Assembly: GCA_039566865.1 (NCBI GenBank)
Contig: CM076952.1
Coordinates: 16,140,501 to 16,204,500 of the forward strand
Direction of reading: 5' to 3'
Origin: Aurelia coerulea
Lineage: Eukaryota > Cnidaria > Scyphozoa > Semaeostomeae > Ulmaridae
Length of the DNA: 64,000 nucleotides
The position numbers and the translations under genes are program-made. The notes under the pieces were generated by a model. That model was not told where the DNA came from, searched no databases, and worked only from the letters and a program-made list of their open reading frames with translations. This document shows, piece after piece, positions 49,752 to 62,375 of the stretch (position 1 is its first letter; every line of letters starts with the position of its first letter).

Positions 49752-52700
49752 AAGATTCAGCAATGTTTAGATTGTTCTAATAACGAGCATATTTACAACA
49801 GATTCCAATTCGCAACCAAAAAGTGTACTCAAATTGCATCACAAAACAAGGCTTTACCTGTCTGGCATGAGTTATTTCTATTCTGAGTCTCATGAAAAAG
49901 TACAGGAAGCACTTACTGCCTCCACGCTAATCATACTGGATGTAGCAAGGACACATTTTGTAAACAGAAGATTCATGCATCTAAACGACAAAGTGATTTG
50001 CCTTTCTGAAGAATATGTTTCGCACATCTGAGTGCACTCAATCAAATCAAAAGAAACAGAGAGAGCAAACCATTATGGTCGGCTGCGTTGAAGGTGTTAA
50101 ATCTATTCTTGAGACTGTCAAACAGCTTTGTCTTAAAATAGCTCTTTGCTTTGTTCAACAAAATTTACACTTGCTACCGGGTGTGTTGAAAAGAACTCTC
50201 ACCTTTTTGAAAATTGCCAAAATTAATCTAACACACACCAATCTCGAAGAATCTTGGTATCATCTATTGATAAAATTCGCCCTAAATTTATAAATGACGT
50301 TGAGACATCTAAGGTGACAATGCATTATCTCAAAAGATAGCCAAGCCGTTCAACAAAACGGTGAGACAAAACATCTATTGGCATGTATCTAGTTCAGCAT
50401 TTAGTGACCGAAATTTCCATCAGAAATTTCTTTTATAGTTCTTTTAAAGCTAACATTTGGAACGTTCTCTTACCTCTTTCTTTGAAGCGGATGGCTTAAA
50501 AGAAAATGCAGGTACTCTCTGTTTACTGGCCCGGAAACATGTTTTGCTCCATTGATTATTTTCAAAATGGTGGCACTTTTAGCCTATCGTGTCATCAAAT
50601 TTCTGAATCGTGAGCCAGAAGAGCGATGAATATCTACTAGTCATCATATTATCAACTTTCACAAACTATCGTTTTCTTGAAGATTGCATTACTTACCCTT
50701 TAACTTACGATTGACATGAAAACTGTCCATGAATTCTTTCCATTTACCAAAAAATGCCTACGAAGTGCATTTTCTCCAGCTTTCTAAACTCTGTTAGTGT
50801 GAACTAAACTTTAGATTGATTGTCTTTCTTTTATAAATGCCCGCAGTTTCTGGAGAATTGATTCTTAGCTTTTATTCGCTCAAACAAAAGTTGCAGTTTC
50901 GTGATTAAATTTTCATTGCTAAAAAATCGATTAGTTGTGTAACAACACGATAAACGAAATTCTAGAGCATTCTACGAATCATAAAAAAAATTACAAAAGG
51001 CAGCAACAAACTTGCTGCAACATTTTATCAATTATTCATAATGACAACTAATTACATTCTCTATAACATCTTTCAGCAAGAGTTCTCGTTTACATAAAGC
51101 ACACTAGAGTACTATGGTACCCCAGTAACTACAAGGACTAATACTTTTTAGGTGGACACAACATTATCAGCAACGCATCAGTCGAAATATCTCGATAAGC
51201 GAAATTTTGATGTTTGGTTTTGAAACTTTTTAGTTTTGAAGTAAGTAAAGGGGGTTTATACCTTGAGAATTCTAGCCGCTTTTTTGGTTCAACTTTCAAA
51301 GACATCTATTGTATGTCATCTGAAAGCTTATTATTTCTCGATTTCAAATCTAATTCAAAACGATGCAATTCTTGAAACGCTAAATTCTGTCTTAAATTTG
51401 ATGCCATGCGAGGGTTGCGATAATGCAAAGTTACTCACACAAAACACGTCAGTTGTTTTATTCGCGAACATTTTCACCTGTCATGTAATTTGAAACTGAC
51501 TTTAGATTGTAGATTTTAAATCAAGAGAAATAGGTGGTCCTTCATATTACACCGAGATGACATAGGACTGATGTCTATACGCTTTGAAACACAAACGTTG
51601 AAGCTCGAGATTCAGATCCTCTTGGAAATTCAAATTCCATTTATTGAGATGTTTTGATTGATGATTGTTTCATAATACTTTGATGAAGAATGCAGACTGA
51701 TAACGTCATTCGTCCTTCTACTTTCTGGAAATACGATGTCGATCAAAGACAATGTCTCGAAACAAAAACAATCGTGAAATAGATTCACTCCATATGCAAT
51801 CTAACACTATCTAACACAACGTTTTGGTTGTGTTTACAATTCCCTTTCTCTGTCAAACAAATAGTAGTCTGCGCGCAGGCTAAAGAAATAGTTGTCCGAA
51901 CTAGTTAGGATCCCAATCCTGCCTGACAACACTGGCCCGGTAGCAGGGATGAAATGATGACATATTTCTAATGTAATCGCATGTCAGGGCTGGAATGAAG
52001 GCTGGCTGCCCAAGCGTTTTGACTGCGCATGCAGCAAGCCGACATATTGTCACTGATTTAGGTCTTGCCATCAAAATTTTTTGCAGCCCTTTGCTCAATT
52101 TATCAATCAAATCACATGTAAAATTTTCATCCCTGTTTACCGAGGCAGCAGTTAGCAGCCAAGGTTATATAATCAGGCCCTGCAACCTTTTTGTCGATTA
52201 ATGATTGGCCTTTTGAATTAAGGGAGCTTATAAAAAGACAATATGCTTTTAACATGTTACAGCAGCAAAAAGTGGTTGCCAAGCATTACTTTAGGGTGAA
52301 CTGAGCCTGGAGGATCTATGAGGGCAGTTACATTGTTGTCATTTCTCTTGCACCCTTCAATTGCACCCTTGAGAGCTTCATAGCTAGAAACCGAATTTTC
52401 CATCTACACTCTTTGAGCTTGGTTTTGGCTTTCCGTCTTCATATTTGGGCACCATATACACGCTTAAAAAGTTAACAGGTTAGTCAAAATAACTGACAAA
52501 TCAATCAATGTTTAATGTCAGGCATTAGCAGCAATACCAACTTGGCTGACTCTTGAATTACTATTAGAGATAAATTCGAGGCACTGTGTTTTAAAGATAT
52601 ACGCGTATCTTCGTAATTAGAAACTATGTATAATAAACTAAACTCTAAGATCACCAAAACATTCGATAACCATACCAAGACAAATTTCTGGAAACACTCA

Positions 52701-53229
52701 TTTTGGTTCGTTCTTCATAACTTTTCCTGCACTATTTTATTTGGTATTACTTTGGCAAGTTTCATACCCATGGTCTTGTAATAAAAGTTTTGTTTTTAAA
52801 ACGTTCACAGAATCTCACGAGATTACCCATAAGAATATGAAGAAACTTCTAAAAAACCCATAAGAAACTTTATGATTAATCAAATAGTGAGCATTACTGG
52901 CTCAGACTCGAAGAATTATTTTGTAACAGTTCTGTTGGTTGAACCAACACAGCTTGTTGTGCAGCAGCTTTATATGATTTGCTAAATCGACAAGGTATGA
53001 AAAGAAGAATTAGTTTCGTAAAGTACAGTATTGAATTAGTGGTATTGTTAATTCGCTTGCTTCTCTGATCCAAAGCAATGCAATTCGCTACATATCCCAA
53101 ATGATAAATTAAAAATAGAATCATGTTGTTGCTGTGTTGGTCCAAAAAGAACGAATGCATTGTGTTTTTATTGGAAGTGTGTCCAAAGCTTCACTCGTTT
53201 GAGAGCTTAAAACTTGCATCAAACGCAAA
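49752..53229. other. intergenic region between EDRF1 and the channel gene
   Basis: About 3.5 kb with only short frames. A TACCGGGTGTGTTGAAAAG block at 50178 resembles a MITE end, and AGTCTGCGCGCAGGCTA (51869) is a short palindrome resembling AGTCTGCACGCAGGCTA at 35214. I saw no gene and no clear EDRF1 poly(A) signal. Confidence 0.4.
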
Positions 53230-53236
53230 TGGCTTT

Positions 53237-53606
53237 TAGACCCCGTTTACGCTGGACCAGTACAATGGATCGGTAACAAACATTTAAAGGATCAGTCTCC
53301 CGTTTACATCCGTGACACTGTTGTTCCTTCTATCTATCGAATAACGAACTTTCATCCTGTAGCGGTATAAACGCTCTTCAACAGCAAAAGCTAATTTACT
53401 GTCAGTCAGTGGATTTTTCCGAGCGGGTGGAATTTTAAAACAATAAAAGGTTGCTCAGCCGTACATTTCTATTCAATTGCAGAGCGACATTTCCTCTCGT
53501 AAGTAATAGAAGTTCCACCCCTTCGGCAAATTCCACCGACTGGAAATCAGCCTTGCCAGCTTTGTAGCGGAACAAACCTGGACCAGTACAGCGTAAACGT
53601 GGTCTC
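53237..53606. mobile_element. MITE with AGACCCCGTTTACGCTGGAC ends
   Basis: AGACCCCGTTTACGCTGGAC then CAGTACA at the left is inverted as ACCAGTACAGCGTAAACGTG then GTCT at the right. No coding sequence. Confidence 0.75.
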
Positions 53607-53867
53607 GAATTCTTAAAAACACCTTCTTATAAAAAGATACTTGTAACAAAAAAATGCCTCATGAAAGAATGTATTTGTTCTTCCGTTATTGGCAAGTTCA
53701 AATGAAAGTGTCCAGATCAGGCTTCTCAAATTCTTGAAAACAATTTTGTAAGATTTTCTCACAAGGAAGTACATGTAACCGCATGACACACGTTGTTTTG
53801 CTTCCATGACTACCAAGTTCAAATAAACATGTTCCAATTCTTCACATTTTTGAAGCTCAGAGCTTTA

Positions 53868-54001
53868 TCACACGTAAGCTGGTTTTTTCTTGAACACTTC
53901 GAAGAAGCGAGTGTAAATAACCATAGCAAAGCAGTCAAAGAACTCGATGTATGTAAGAACACTTGACCCAAGGAACAAGCCGAGTTGCCCACCAATGTCA
54001 C
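53868..54001 (-). CDS. DEG/ENaC channel exon 5 (TM2 and C-terminus)
   Basis: DIGGQLGLFLGSSVLTYIEF then FDCFAMVIYTRFF and a short tail KKKPAYV. Acceptor TATACAG (reverse). Holds the GxS selectivity filter and TM2. Confidence 0.93.
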
Positions 54002-57000
54002 CTGTATAAACAAAAGGGTATATTTGATGGATTGCGAAGAACCAGATCAAAAAAGGCAGAAAAATAATTACATGTTGGACAGCCTGTGATTTTAAAACTA
54101 TTTACTAGATTCCTATAATTATGGGTGCTTAGACGACGCAGTTGTGCTTTATTCCAACAGCTTCTTTCTTTTTACGGTCAACCTGTAACTAGGGAGAATA
54201 CTATCAAATCATGCAGAAGAAGCGGCGAATTCATATCAAACCCTGGAAGGAGAGAAAATAACTTAATGGCTGCAATAAAGAGCAACGTTAAATAACCAAA
54301 CATTTGGTGTATCAACTCACCTAAGAGTACCATGAGATCATAACTCGGCACTTGTTCCATAAACTCGTAACTGAGTTCACCATAATACACAACAACGCTT
54401 AGATAATTGTCTCTGCAATAGAAAAACATAGAAAGATATTTTCATACTTAAAGCAACTCGTACGTGATTTGTTTAGCCCAAAATTGTGTATCGTTGTTCA
54501 TCATCAAAGTATACTATTATGAATTACGCAGCTATTTGATAAAAGCTCTGTCCTGCTGAAAACAGTTGCTAGTGCCTTTCTGGTAGCTGGATAGGTAAAC
54601 TAAATACAAGACAAAAAATGTACACTTATGAAATTGCCTCAATGCAAGATTGCCTGAATCAATTTTTTGTGCCAACATGTCCCACGTCCCCATACGTTCT
54701 TCCCAAATTTTAGCCTCAGAAGGTGGCAGCGAGCATGATCCTCCTCCAAGGAGCTGCTTAAGTACGTTTCTAGCAAATAATTGATGAAACTTTTGTCAAA
54801 AAGTTGAAAAAGAGCCGAAATGTTATCATAATTGATAGCTTTCTCAATATTTTTCAAAAATAGCTTCCCTGTCAAGAATGCTGGAATGATATTTCCAATT
54901 TTTCTAAAACACACCAAAGCTAGGTTTTTTTGCCTAAGATGGAAGGCATTTCAATCAAATCGCTGGATAATTTGTCACTGTACGCTTTGGCAAATGCCAA
55001 TACGTCATATTGATATACTCGCTACAATTAACATTATATTTTCTTCTCGTATTTCCAACATTTTATCGTCGTAAAGTCAAAATCATGAATACTAGGAGAG
55101 TGAAAATTCGTGTCTACAAATTTCTATAAACATTAATGATGATGTTTTAGTGTTAAAAGGTGTAAGTCATACCACATACCTTATCCACGTCCGCTTTTCA
55201 AGTGTTGTTCCATTCAGCTTGTGATGTGCTGCCAATCTGTCTGCCTCGATATTCGCCGGAAATACCGACGCTGATAACATTGGGTAATAAGTGTCAATGA
55301 CACAAGGCAGTGGACAGCTGTATTTCTTGTATTTGTCAAAGTTCTCTGCAAATAGATTTGAACGATTATGCTGATGGTTGTTGTAATCGGATGTTTAAGG
55401 GGCTATTCATATGGAGGCGAACCAGCCCGCTTACCGAGTTGGAGCTCTTTGCTGAGATCTCACCTCATCCCTAACTCCAATCATAGTCGAATGACTATAT
55501 TCCAATGCAAAATTTGCTGTCTGTTCATATGAGCAGGTGGGTTGGCTTGCTATAGAGATCTCACTGGAGTAGTGGCTAGATCTCACTTGAGTACTGGCGA
55601 GATTTCACTGGAGTACTGGCGAGATCTTACTGGATTACTGGCGAGATTTTGGTAGGCGGGATAAAAATTTTCCCACATGAACTCTTCTCCGCTATCGAGA
55701 CGAAAACGTCCATGTTGCTCGTACTCTGCTTATCTAGTCGACAGGCACATGTCCCTTTGTGACATGTGTCACATTTCTGTCTCGGCAAGCAGGCTAGAAT
55801 TTCTTCATATGAACACAGGATAAAAATTGTGTCACCTACAGAGCCAGCCCGGTAAGTGAGTAGACTCGTCTCCATATGAACAGGCCGTAAGACAGGGTAT
55901 CCTTTGAGATACAAAGTGGTTGGGAAGTTTCCCCCAGTGCCCTCTAATTTCCCTCCTTCTAATACCTAATAAGGATTCCTAGAGTGACCTTTTCATTGAG
56001 TCCCCACCAGTAAAAAATCCTTACAAGATACCCTGGTTTAAAGTGAAACATTTCAGCAATTAATACGCCCAATGGCAAGATTGTAGCCCATGGCCTCAGA
56101 TCTATCAACTGTTCTGTCTTATGTCATCTGGTCGCATGCTGGCATTACCCATAGTTTTCATACATACAGGCCGCATTTGCCTAATTTTTCTTTAGAAACA
56201 AGGAGAGGAGGAGTCAATTATGTCATGATGAACTTAAGCAACAACCTTTTTTGGCGCACCATTTACAAGGGCAGATTTAGTAACAATATTATCTCAAAGC
56301 ATGGGGATAATTCCTTTTGCCTGTTGCTAAGGTAACCTCCCGTTCACCCTCACCTTGACGAACCAATCAGATTTCACAACTCATAGTAACTTTCGATCGG
56401 AAGCATGGGAACCAATGCCGGCTGAACAATTTTCCTTAATTTTGCCACCTTTCAGAAAATGCAAAAATGTTTATTAATGCCTGTTTCAGGGAAATTTGAA
56501 ATATCTGCTAATTTCGAGAAATATTGGCGCTTCCAATTCACCTAAGTCAGACATAGCAAGACTTGTCAGATATTTCTATGATACCATTTGACAAAAAACT
56601 TACCCCATTTAATCCACATGCAGGTACTCGATTCATTCAATGAACAGACTTTGTGGTCACCTACAGAAATGATATTACATGCTTTAAGCGAAGAAACTTT
56701 CGCACAGAGAAACTTTCGCAATTTTTCTGCGTTTGACCAATATTTCGCAAAAGCTTATTCCATAAAGTTTCCTGAAATATACTTACAAAACTTACGCTCC
56801 CTAAAAACTCGCCCCCCCCCCACAATTTTCTCCGCAAATATAACAGTTATAACAATGAAACTTGCACTGTGTCATAATTGAACAACGGAGAATTTGTGAA
56901 ATTTCATTCCTGCGAAGTTTGTAAACATTTAGAATTCGCAAAATATTGTTCTTGCGAATTATATCATTTGTGCAGAACGCGAAAGTTTATGTCTGCAAAA

Positions 57001-60000
57001 TTTCCCATTTTGGTCGATTGGCCGATTCCAGCAAGTTAGTTCCAAACGTTTTTCATTTTTTTTTCCTACTCGGGAAAGTTGCAACATAATACATTTGTCT
57101 GTTTTTATTGAGCTTCAAATTTTCTGGTCCTCTGGTATGCTAATTTGCTCGGTATCATAGAGCAGAAACTACCTCCCCTTACCTGGCAAAACAAAAACGC
57201 ATATCATTTTTTAGACCACCATTCCCTGAATATGAAAGCAATACTATTGTCGAATTCCTTACTTAAAGCCGATGTGTAGAAATCAAATCTTTTCAGGGAA
57301 AAAATAACTGAATATCGTATTCATCTCTATGAAAGTGTGTTGAGTTATAGTTTTTGTTCATACAGAGCAAGATCTCCTAGCAGCAGGAACATTCTCTCTT
57401 GGCGAGATTTTGCTTTGGAAACTCTTCGTGTCGTGTGGTATAGATAATTCAAGATCATGTCGAATTAGGGAAAATAGCCACTTTCCTACGGGGACAACAT
57501 TGAATTCGTAAAATAATAAATTTTCGTGATGAAATCGTGCTAACCTGTGTGCAGTCTCTGATACTGGTTGGCCGAAATATCTCAGCCTGTAGCCTAAGAG
57601 GATCGACCACAACATCTGAGATATTGCACGCTCGTGCAGCAGATTACAGGTAATTGATGTGTATATCCCAAATCACCAATTAATCGTGACCTAGCCCCGA
57701 CACCAATGAGTTTCGTAAGCCCAGCCTATCGTAAGTCACTGTACTCCTCATAATGTTCTGGAATGTGCTATACAATGCAACTGTCCCGCAGGCTAGCTAC
57801 ACAATATCGCAAAGTGATTCGCGTGTCGAGTGAAGGAACGGTCACAAAGTTGCTGATAAATTGTCGTAAAATATGTTGCTCTTTCCTCTTTTTGAAATAA
57901 TCAATATAGTTACAAAATGTTCATGGGTACCTTCGGAGCTCGAGCCCCGGAATTTTTACTCCCTCCACCCCCCCCCCCCCTTCCTCTCGGTGGTCCTGTT
58001 TTCTACAAGCATTTTTATTCTTTCGTTATGAGTTGAGCAAGATTTACAGTAGTGATAATAAAGATTCAGATGAGCAGTGTAACACGAACCTGGCATGAAC
58101 CAATCTTTGCAACCACATTCCTTGACCACATGATCAGTGAGTTTTTCAAGCCAACAAAGATGCATTGAATACCCACTGAAATATTTCAAGTCAAGTTTAC
58201 CGCAATTCGTCTTGTATGGATGTGGCAGGTTTTTCACCTAGGAAAAATGATAAAAGTATAGTCCTCTCCCTTTAAACCAGACAACTTCAGATTATATCCT
58301 TTTAGACGAGATGCCCATCTGGCTAAGAAAATTTCATTTAAATTCATTTCATTAAAGTTTCCATTGGTGACAAAATTAGTGTCTGTTTTAAACATGTGTC
58401 AGCCATCTACAGTACCCCCAAAAGCAAGATAAGCAAAGCATATATTATCATTAAAGTTGTTTATCCGAGTATTAAAAGCATGAGTCTCAGTCTTTGAAAA
58501 AATGTTTGCAATGTCTTTACCTTCCATCCTTACATTTATAGTTTAATTCTTCAGAATTACAACGTTTTTCTTTGTTTAAACAAGCTTTGATATTGTGACA
58601 CCATCAAACTGCTAAAGGGTAAACCAGAAAAGCTACAGTTTTTGGCCCATTGCCATGTTCTACCGGGTGAGTTAAGAAAAAGTTAACACGTTTGGCGGGC
58701 TGTGGAATGAAAAGTATACAGCCAATATTCAAAACTGAAATGTTAATCTACCAGTCAAAGGCTATCTTAGATGCGAAAATTTTGTTCAGTAAAAGTACTT
58801 ATCTGTGAGACCAAGAAGTTAGAAAGTTGCTTGTAAGGGTTTTGTATGGGAATGAATATTCCACGATCCATTTAGTCCATGATTTAGTCTTTTACATTGA
58901 TACTTATATTTATATTGTCTGTTATATTAGGTTAGAGGCCTTCTTGGCCTAGATGCCTTGTTATATAAAACATATTTGACTAAAGAAAGATATTCCTTGG
59001 TGACTGCAGTCATTGATATGTTTTTCAGTTTCAGTTTTTACACGTCTATTCAAATGTGTAACAAAGCACAGATCCTTGTTCAAACTACGACTCTTCTGCC
59101 ACGGGGGGGGGGGGGTTCTTGGCCAAATTTTGGGTAGGGGTCTGCCGCGAGCATCTTCAAAAGGGTACCGTTGGCTAGACTAATTTTTACGAAAATGGTA
59201 CCCTTGGCTAGACCAATGTGACCATTGTCTGAACCAATTTTTACGAAAATGGTACCCTTGGCTAGACCAATTTTGACCATTCCTCGACCAATATTGTCAA
59301 ATTTGTGCCAAATATGATATCATGACCGTTTGCTAGTTCGATGATTCCGAAAGCGAAGATAGTACAATTACTACAACACGCAGAGAACACGAAGATGCAC
59401 ACGCACACGGACACGTTGATCACCAGCCTGATCATGAAGCAGCCGAAGAAAATGAACACGAGCCGAATCGTAGATCGGTCAGAGCTCGAAAAGCACCAGA
59501 ACGTTTTGGGAATCCCATCCCATCAAGCTTGATACATTAAAGACAAATCTTTCTATCAAAAAGGGAAGTAATGTAATATTGTAAATAGTCATGTGACCTT
59601 ATTATCCCGCTGATATTGTAGTTGTTGTTGTGTACATAGTCAGATATGTTGTGTTATGTTACTTGCGAAGACGACTCGTGATTAATGTCTCCCTGAGCTC
59701 TAAAGATATAACACGGACAAAAACGTTTCGTGCAAAGTTTTACTATCCGAAGCTTTTGCATTTGAAATACACTCATTTTTTTCATAAGCAACTAAGGTCC
59801 GGGGCTGGTAGGCAGTTTCTTAAATTTTTGGGCCATTTTGCTACCACAAGTTTCTTACGTGTTTCTTATATTTTTATTGCCGGAAGTTTAGAGTTGATTT
59901 TGTCTTGTCTAAAGGGCTCCCAAATTACTTAGTTTCACACTCAAAATATTGTCCAAACAGTTGCTATAACTGTACAATGTCAAAATATTTTTGAGTGTGA

Positions 60001-60865
60001 CAGGAAAATTAAAACTGAAAATTACAGAAGTTTCTTAGCTTTTTTCAGTTCAGGTAGGGTTGTTTCTTAGCTTTCGAAAATTTGAGCCTACCGTTTCTTA
60101 TAAGCGGTTTCTTATAAAAAAAAATGAGTGTAACTGACTAACCTTTCGTTTCTTGACTTCGATGTAAGTCTTGAAACCAGGTGAGAGTATGACTCCCTGC
60201 ATTTTCACAGGGGTTTCTTCTTGCCCATGCAGAATCAAATGCATACCAGAACCGACAGTATCAGTGAAGTAATCATGATGCTCTATATTTATAGTCATTT
60301 CTAGTGCTTGCTTCAGCCCTGTATTGTTCACTGTTATCAGGTTATGTCCATGCTGGCCAGAGTTGAAGGTAAAGCATCTGTCACCTTGATTGTGGTTGAA
60401 CTCAGTGAAGTTTTTGACAGTGCATGGCATGTTCTTTATTCTGCAAGTAGAAAGCATGTCTTTTAACCTGTGATTCGCTCTTCGAATCGTGTCTGTGTAC
60501 TCTTTGCCATCAAGAGAAAATACATCCCCTTTGGTTATGATAGCGTTGTGTAGCTTTGTTCCTTTGATAACTGAGTATCGAACATCATTCAGGTTGCAGA
60601 TAGAAACGGCCGGGAAGGGCATATTGTCTTTGTACTTAATCGTCGTCGTTGTGCTGAAAGGGTAGCTGAAAAAATGCCTCGTGCTCTCATACAACTTCTG
60701 TACAAGAAGGCCTAAGGCCAGTAAGATCAGCAATGTCCAGCAAATTCTCCTGATAAAATGACGTTTGTCAAAACAAAAGTGCAAGCCATGCAGCGTTGAA
60801 TTCGACACCAGTTCTTTGAAATGCTCTGCTGTCTTTCTTTTTCGAATTTCCTGCTCTTTTTCCAT
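53868..60865 (-). CDS. DEG/ENaC-family cation channel (whole gene, five exons)
   Basis: Exons 60143-60865, 58090-58237, 55180-55345, 54321-54412 and 53868-54001 join in phase to 420 residues from the ATG at 60865 to TGA at 53868. Seen: N-terminal gating motif HG (26-27), TM1 about 41-58 (CWTLLILLALGLLVQKLY), post-TM1 motif FPAVSICNLN (84-93), Cys-rich extracellular domain, and LLGDIGGQLGLFLGSS leading into TM2 with the GSS filter near 388-390, then a short basic tail. Known: these trimeric channels carry Na+ and are amiloride-sensitive; cnidarian members include peptide-gated HyNaCs and proton-gated NeNaC2. Ligand cannot be read here. Only about ten extracellular cysteines are found, fewer than in ASICs, and the segment after CGCKDWFMP is short, so a small phase 1-1 exon between exons 2 and 3 is probably missed. 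An upstream exon is also possible (acceptor TTCAAG at 60883). Confidence 0.85.
54321..54412 (-). CDS. DEG/ENaC channel exon 4
   Basis: DNYLSVVVYYGELSYEFMEQ then VPSYDLMVLLG, the beta-strand and linker just before TM2 (family pattern N-x-L-x-V-x-V-Y-Y-x-x-L-x-Y). Acceptor TATTGCAG, donor GTGAGT. Confidence 0.93.
55180..55345 (-). CDS. DEG/ENaC channel exon 3
   Basis: NFDKYKKYSCPLPCVIDTYY then PMLSASVFPANIEADRLA; the C-x-x-P-C motif and the following strand are typical of the family. Acceptor ATTTGCAG, donor GTATGT. Confidence 0.92.
55399..55890. mobile_element. MITE with CATATGGAGRCGA ends in channel intron
   Basis: GGGGCTATTCATATGGAGGC at the left is inverted as GTCTCCATATGAACAGGCC at the right; AGCCCGCTTACCG pairs with CCGGTAAGTG. 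A small array of GGCGAGAT units (55560-55650) lies inside. A 95-codon - strand frame over it is not a channel exon. Confidence 0.7.
58090..58237 (-). CDS. DEG/ENaC channel exon 2
   Basis: VKNLPHPYKTNCGKLDLKYF and later HLCWLEKLTDHVVKECGCKD then WFMP; family pattern LP.PY...C and C.C. Acceptor TTTCCTAG, donor GTTCGT (weak). The frame stays open past the donor (SCYTAHLNLYYHYC), so a longer exon form is possible. Confidence 0.88.
58671..58870. mobile_element. TA-flanked MITE, CCGGGTGA family, partial copy
   Basis: TACCGGGTGAGTTAAGAAAA, then GCGGGCTGTGGAATGAAAAG, matches the left arm of 1670-2133. The right end is not found. Confidence 0.6.
59105..59290. repeat. 57-bp tandem repeat
   Basis: Units of AATTTTTACGAAAATGGTAC then CCTTGGCTAGACCAAT repeat about three times, following an 11-base G run. 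Confidence 0.8.
59345..59700 (+). mobile_element. LTR-retrotransposon tail (end of pol, tract, LTR start)
   Basis: A frame without an ATG ends RREHEDAHAHGHVDH, then EPNRRSVRARKAPERFGNP and TAA at 59539-59541. RRS.R.RKAPERFG is the usual C-terminal end of Ty3/gypsy-like integrase. It is followed by AAAAAGGGAAG, a polypurine tract, and then TGTAATATTG, a plausible LTR start. The rest of the element is absent, and it lies in channel intron 1 on the opposite strand. Confidence 0.55.
59768..60131. mobile_element. MITE with TACACTCATTTTTTT ends beside a channel splice donor
   Basis: TACACTCATTTTTTTCATAA at the left is inverted as CTTATAAAAAAAAATGAGTG then TA at the right. A smaller palindrome CACACTCAAAATATT...AATATTTTTGAGTGTG sits inside. 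The right end lies about 10 bases from the exon 1 donor. Confidence 0.75.
60143..60865 (-). CDS. DEG/ENaC channel exon 1 (N-terminus, TM1)
   Basis: 241 codons from MEKEQEIRKRK. Contains STLHGL, TM1, FPAVSICNLN and the first Cys-rich part (STCRIKNMPC, GDRCFTF). Donor GTTAGT. The frame stays open upstream to an ATG at 60925, but TTCAAG at 60883 looks like an acceptor, so I chose the ATG at 60865. Confidence 0.88.
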
Positions 60866-61316
60866 GTCTTTCTTTTCTGCATCTTGAAGGTAATAGAAAA
60901 TATATGGTTTAAACAAAGTTTTCAATTAGCATACTTTTACATGACTGGTGGAGCTTTATATGATTCGAAAAACTAAGCTCCCGTCCGCACGACGTCCTAG
61001 AGTTTTATGCCAATCAAGGAATTGAAAGCAGATGGGATCTTGTTTCTTTTCAAAGGCCTTGATGCCTTTCTCAAGAAATTTACAGGCCTATAACGGTTTT
61101 ATTGCTTTATCCAAATTCATTGAATAGAGAGTTTTGGAGAGTCAAATAATATCTCATGTCCTTAGCTTCCTTTCTCCTCTTCTGTGTGGATTTCGAGAGG
61201 GCTATGGAACCCAACATGCACTTGTGCGACTCATAGAAACCTGCAAATAGACTTTCAATAAAGAGGGTCTTGCTGGAGCGTTACTCATGGAGCTTTAAAG
61301 GCTTTTGATTGTTTAA

Positions 61317-61878
61317 CCCTAACTCACCTGGGAATTTTAAAGCGGTCAATACTTTGGGGGGTTAATTTCACCCCCCCCCTCCTCTTTTTCTCGTTGCTAT
61401 AGAAGCTATAATCTTGAAACTTTGTAAATAGATGGAATTTGTTGCAAACAATCAAATTCACGTCATTAAATCAAACTATCTCTAATGTCCGTGCTGCTAT
61501 GACAATAAGAAGATATCAAGTTATGATTATCATGATTATTGCCATAATGATTGAAACAATAAAATGAGGCACTAAATTATGATTGTTTGTTTCATATTGA
61601 GTTGGATATCATCAAATACATGTGTAATCATAATTTGGCATATATTTGAGATTCATATCTGTAACAACAACGAAAGTATACAAATTTTGTACAGTAAACA
61701 ATGAGTTGCCATGGTTACGGTGCTATATCTAAAATCTTGAAATTTTCATCATTCGATACAGTATATATAAAGTCAACGTAGCGGAATCCTGGCATCCTGC
61801 TTTGCACATTTTAGCATTGGCAAACAAAAGTTTGGTGGAGGATAGAATCCACCCCCCCCCCCCCAGAGTGAGATAGGG
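61317..61878. mobile_element. TTAA-flanked MITE, piggyBac-like ends
   Basis: TTAA at 61313-61316 and 61879-61882 flank an element starting CCCTAACTCACCTGGG and ending CCCAGAGTGAGATAGGG. Removing it and one TTAA restores the RT reading TTT GAT TGT TTA AAT CAT GAG. TTAA duplication with CCCT ends fits piggyBac. C runs occur near both ends. Confidence 0.85.
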
Positions 61879-62375
61879 TTAAATCATGAGGCTGGGTTCC
61901 GAAATTAAGCGCTAATAGTTTCAGTATGAGTGCCTTGCGGTTGATCCATAATCATTCCAATGAGAGGAAGCAGAGGGAAAAGATGAATGGGTCCTTCAGC
62001 ACATGGAGAGAAACGACGATAGGTGTACCACACCACATGGATCTGTTTTAGGACATCTTCTGTTTGATGCATACCTTAACGATCTCTTCATATTCGTGAA
62101 AGATTTTCAAATATATAACCATGCAGATGAAACAACTATCCATGCTTGCGATTACAATATTGAAAGTGTCATTGCAAGATTACAGAATGATGCCCTTAAG
62201 ATTGCAGAATGGTTTCTGAACAACTGTATGAAGTTGAAGGAGGTAAAAGGCCATCTAATGGTATTTGGTGATAAAAGTAATGTTACTTCTTTAAATATCA
62301 GAACGGTGACCATAAAAGAGAGCAAGGAAGAAAAGTTGCTTAGGGTTATACCGGACAAAGCATTATGCTTTAAAC

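Noticed and set aside
54639..54917. 92-codon - strand frame between channel exons 3 and 4
   Set aside because: Exons 3 and 4 join in phase and match the family directly; this frame shows no DEG/ENaC motif.
55627..55914. 95-codon Cys-containing - strand frame that might fill the missing channel exon
   Set aside because: It lies within an inverted-repeat element and lacks the family pattern.
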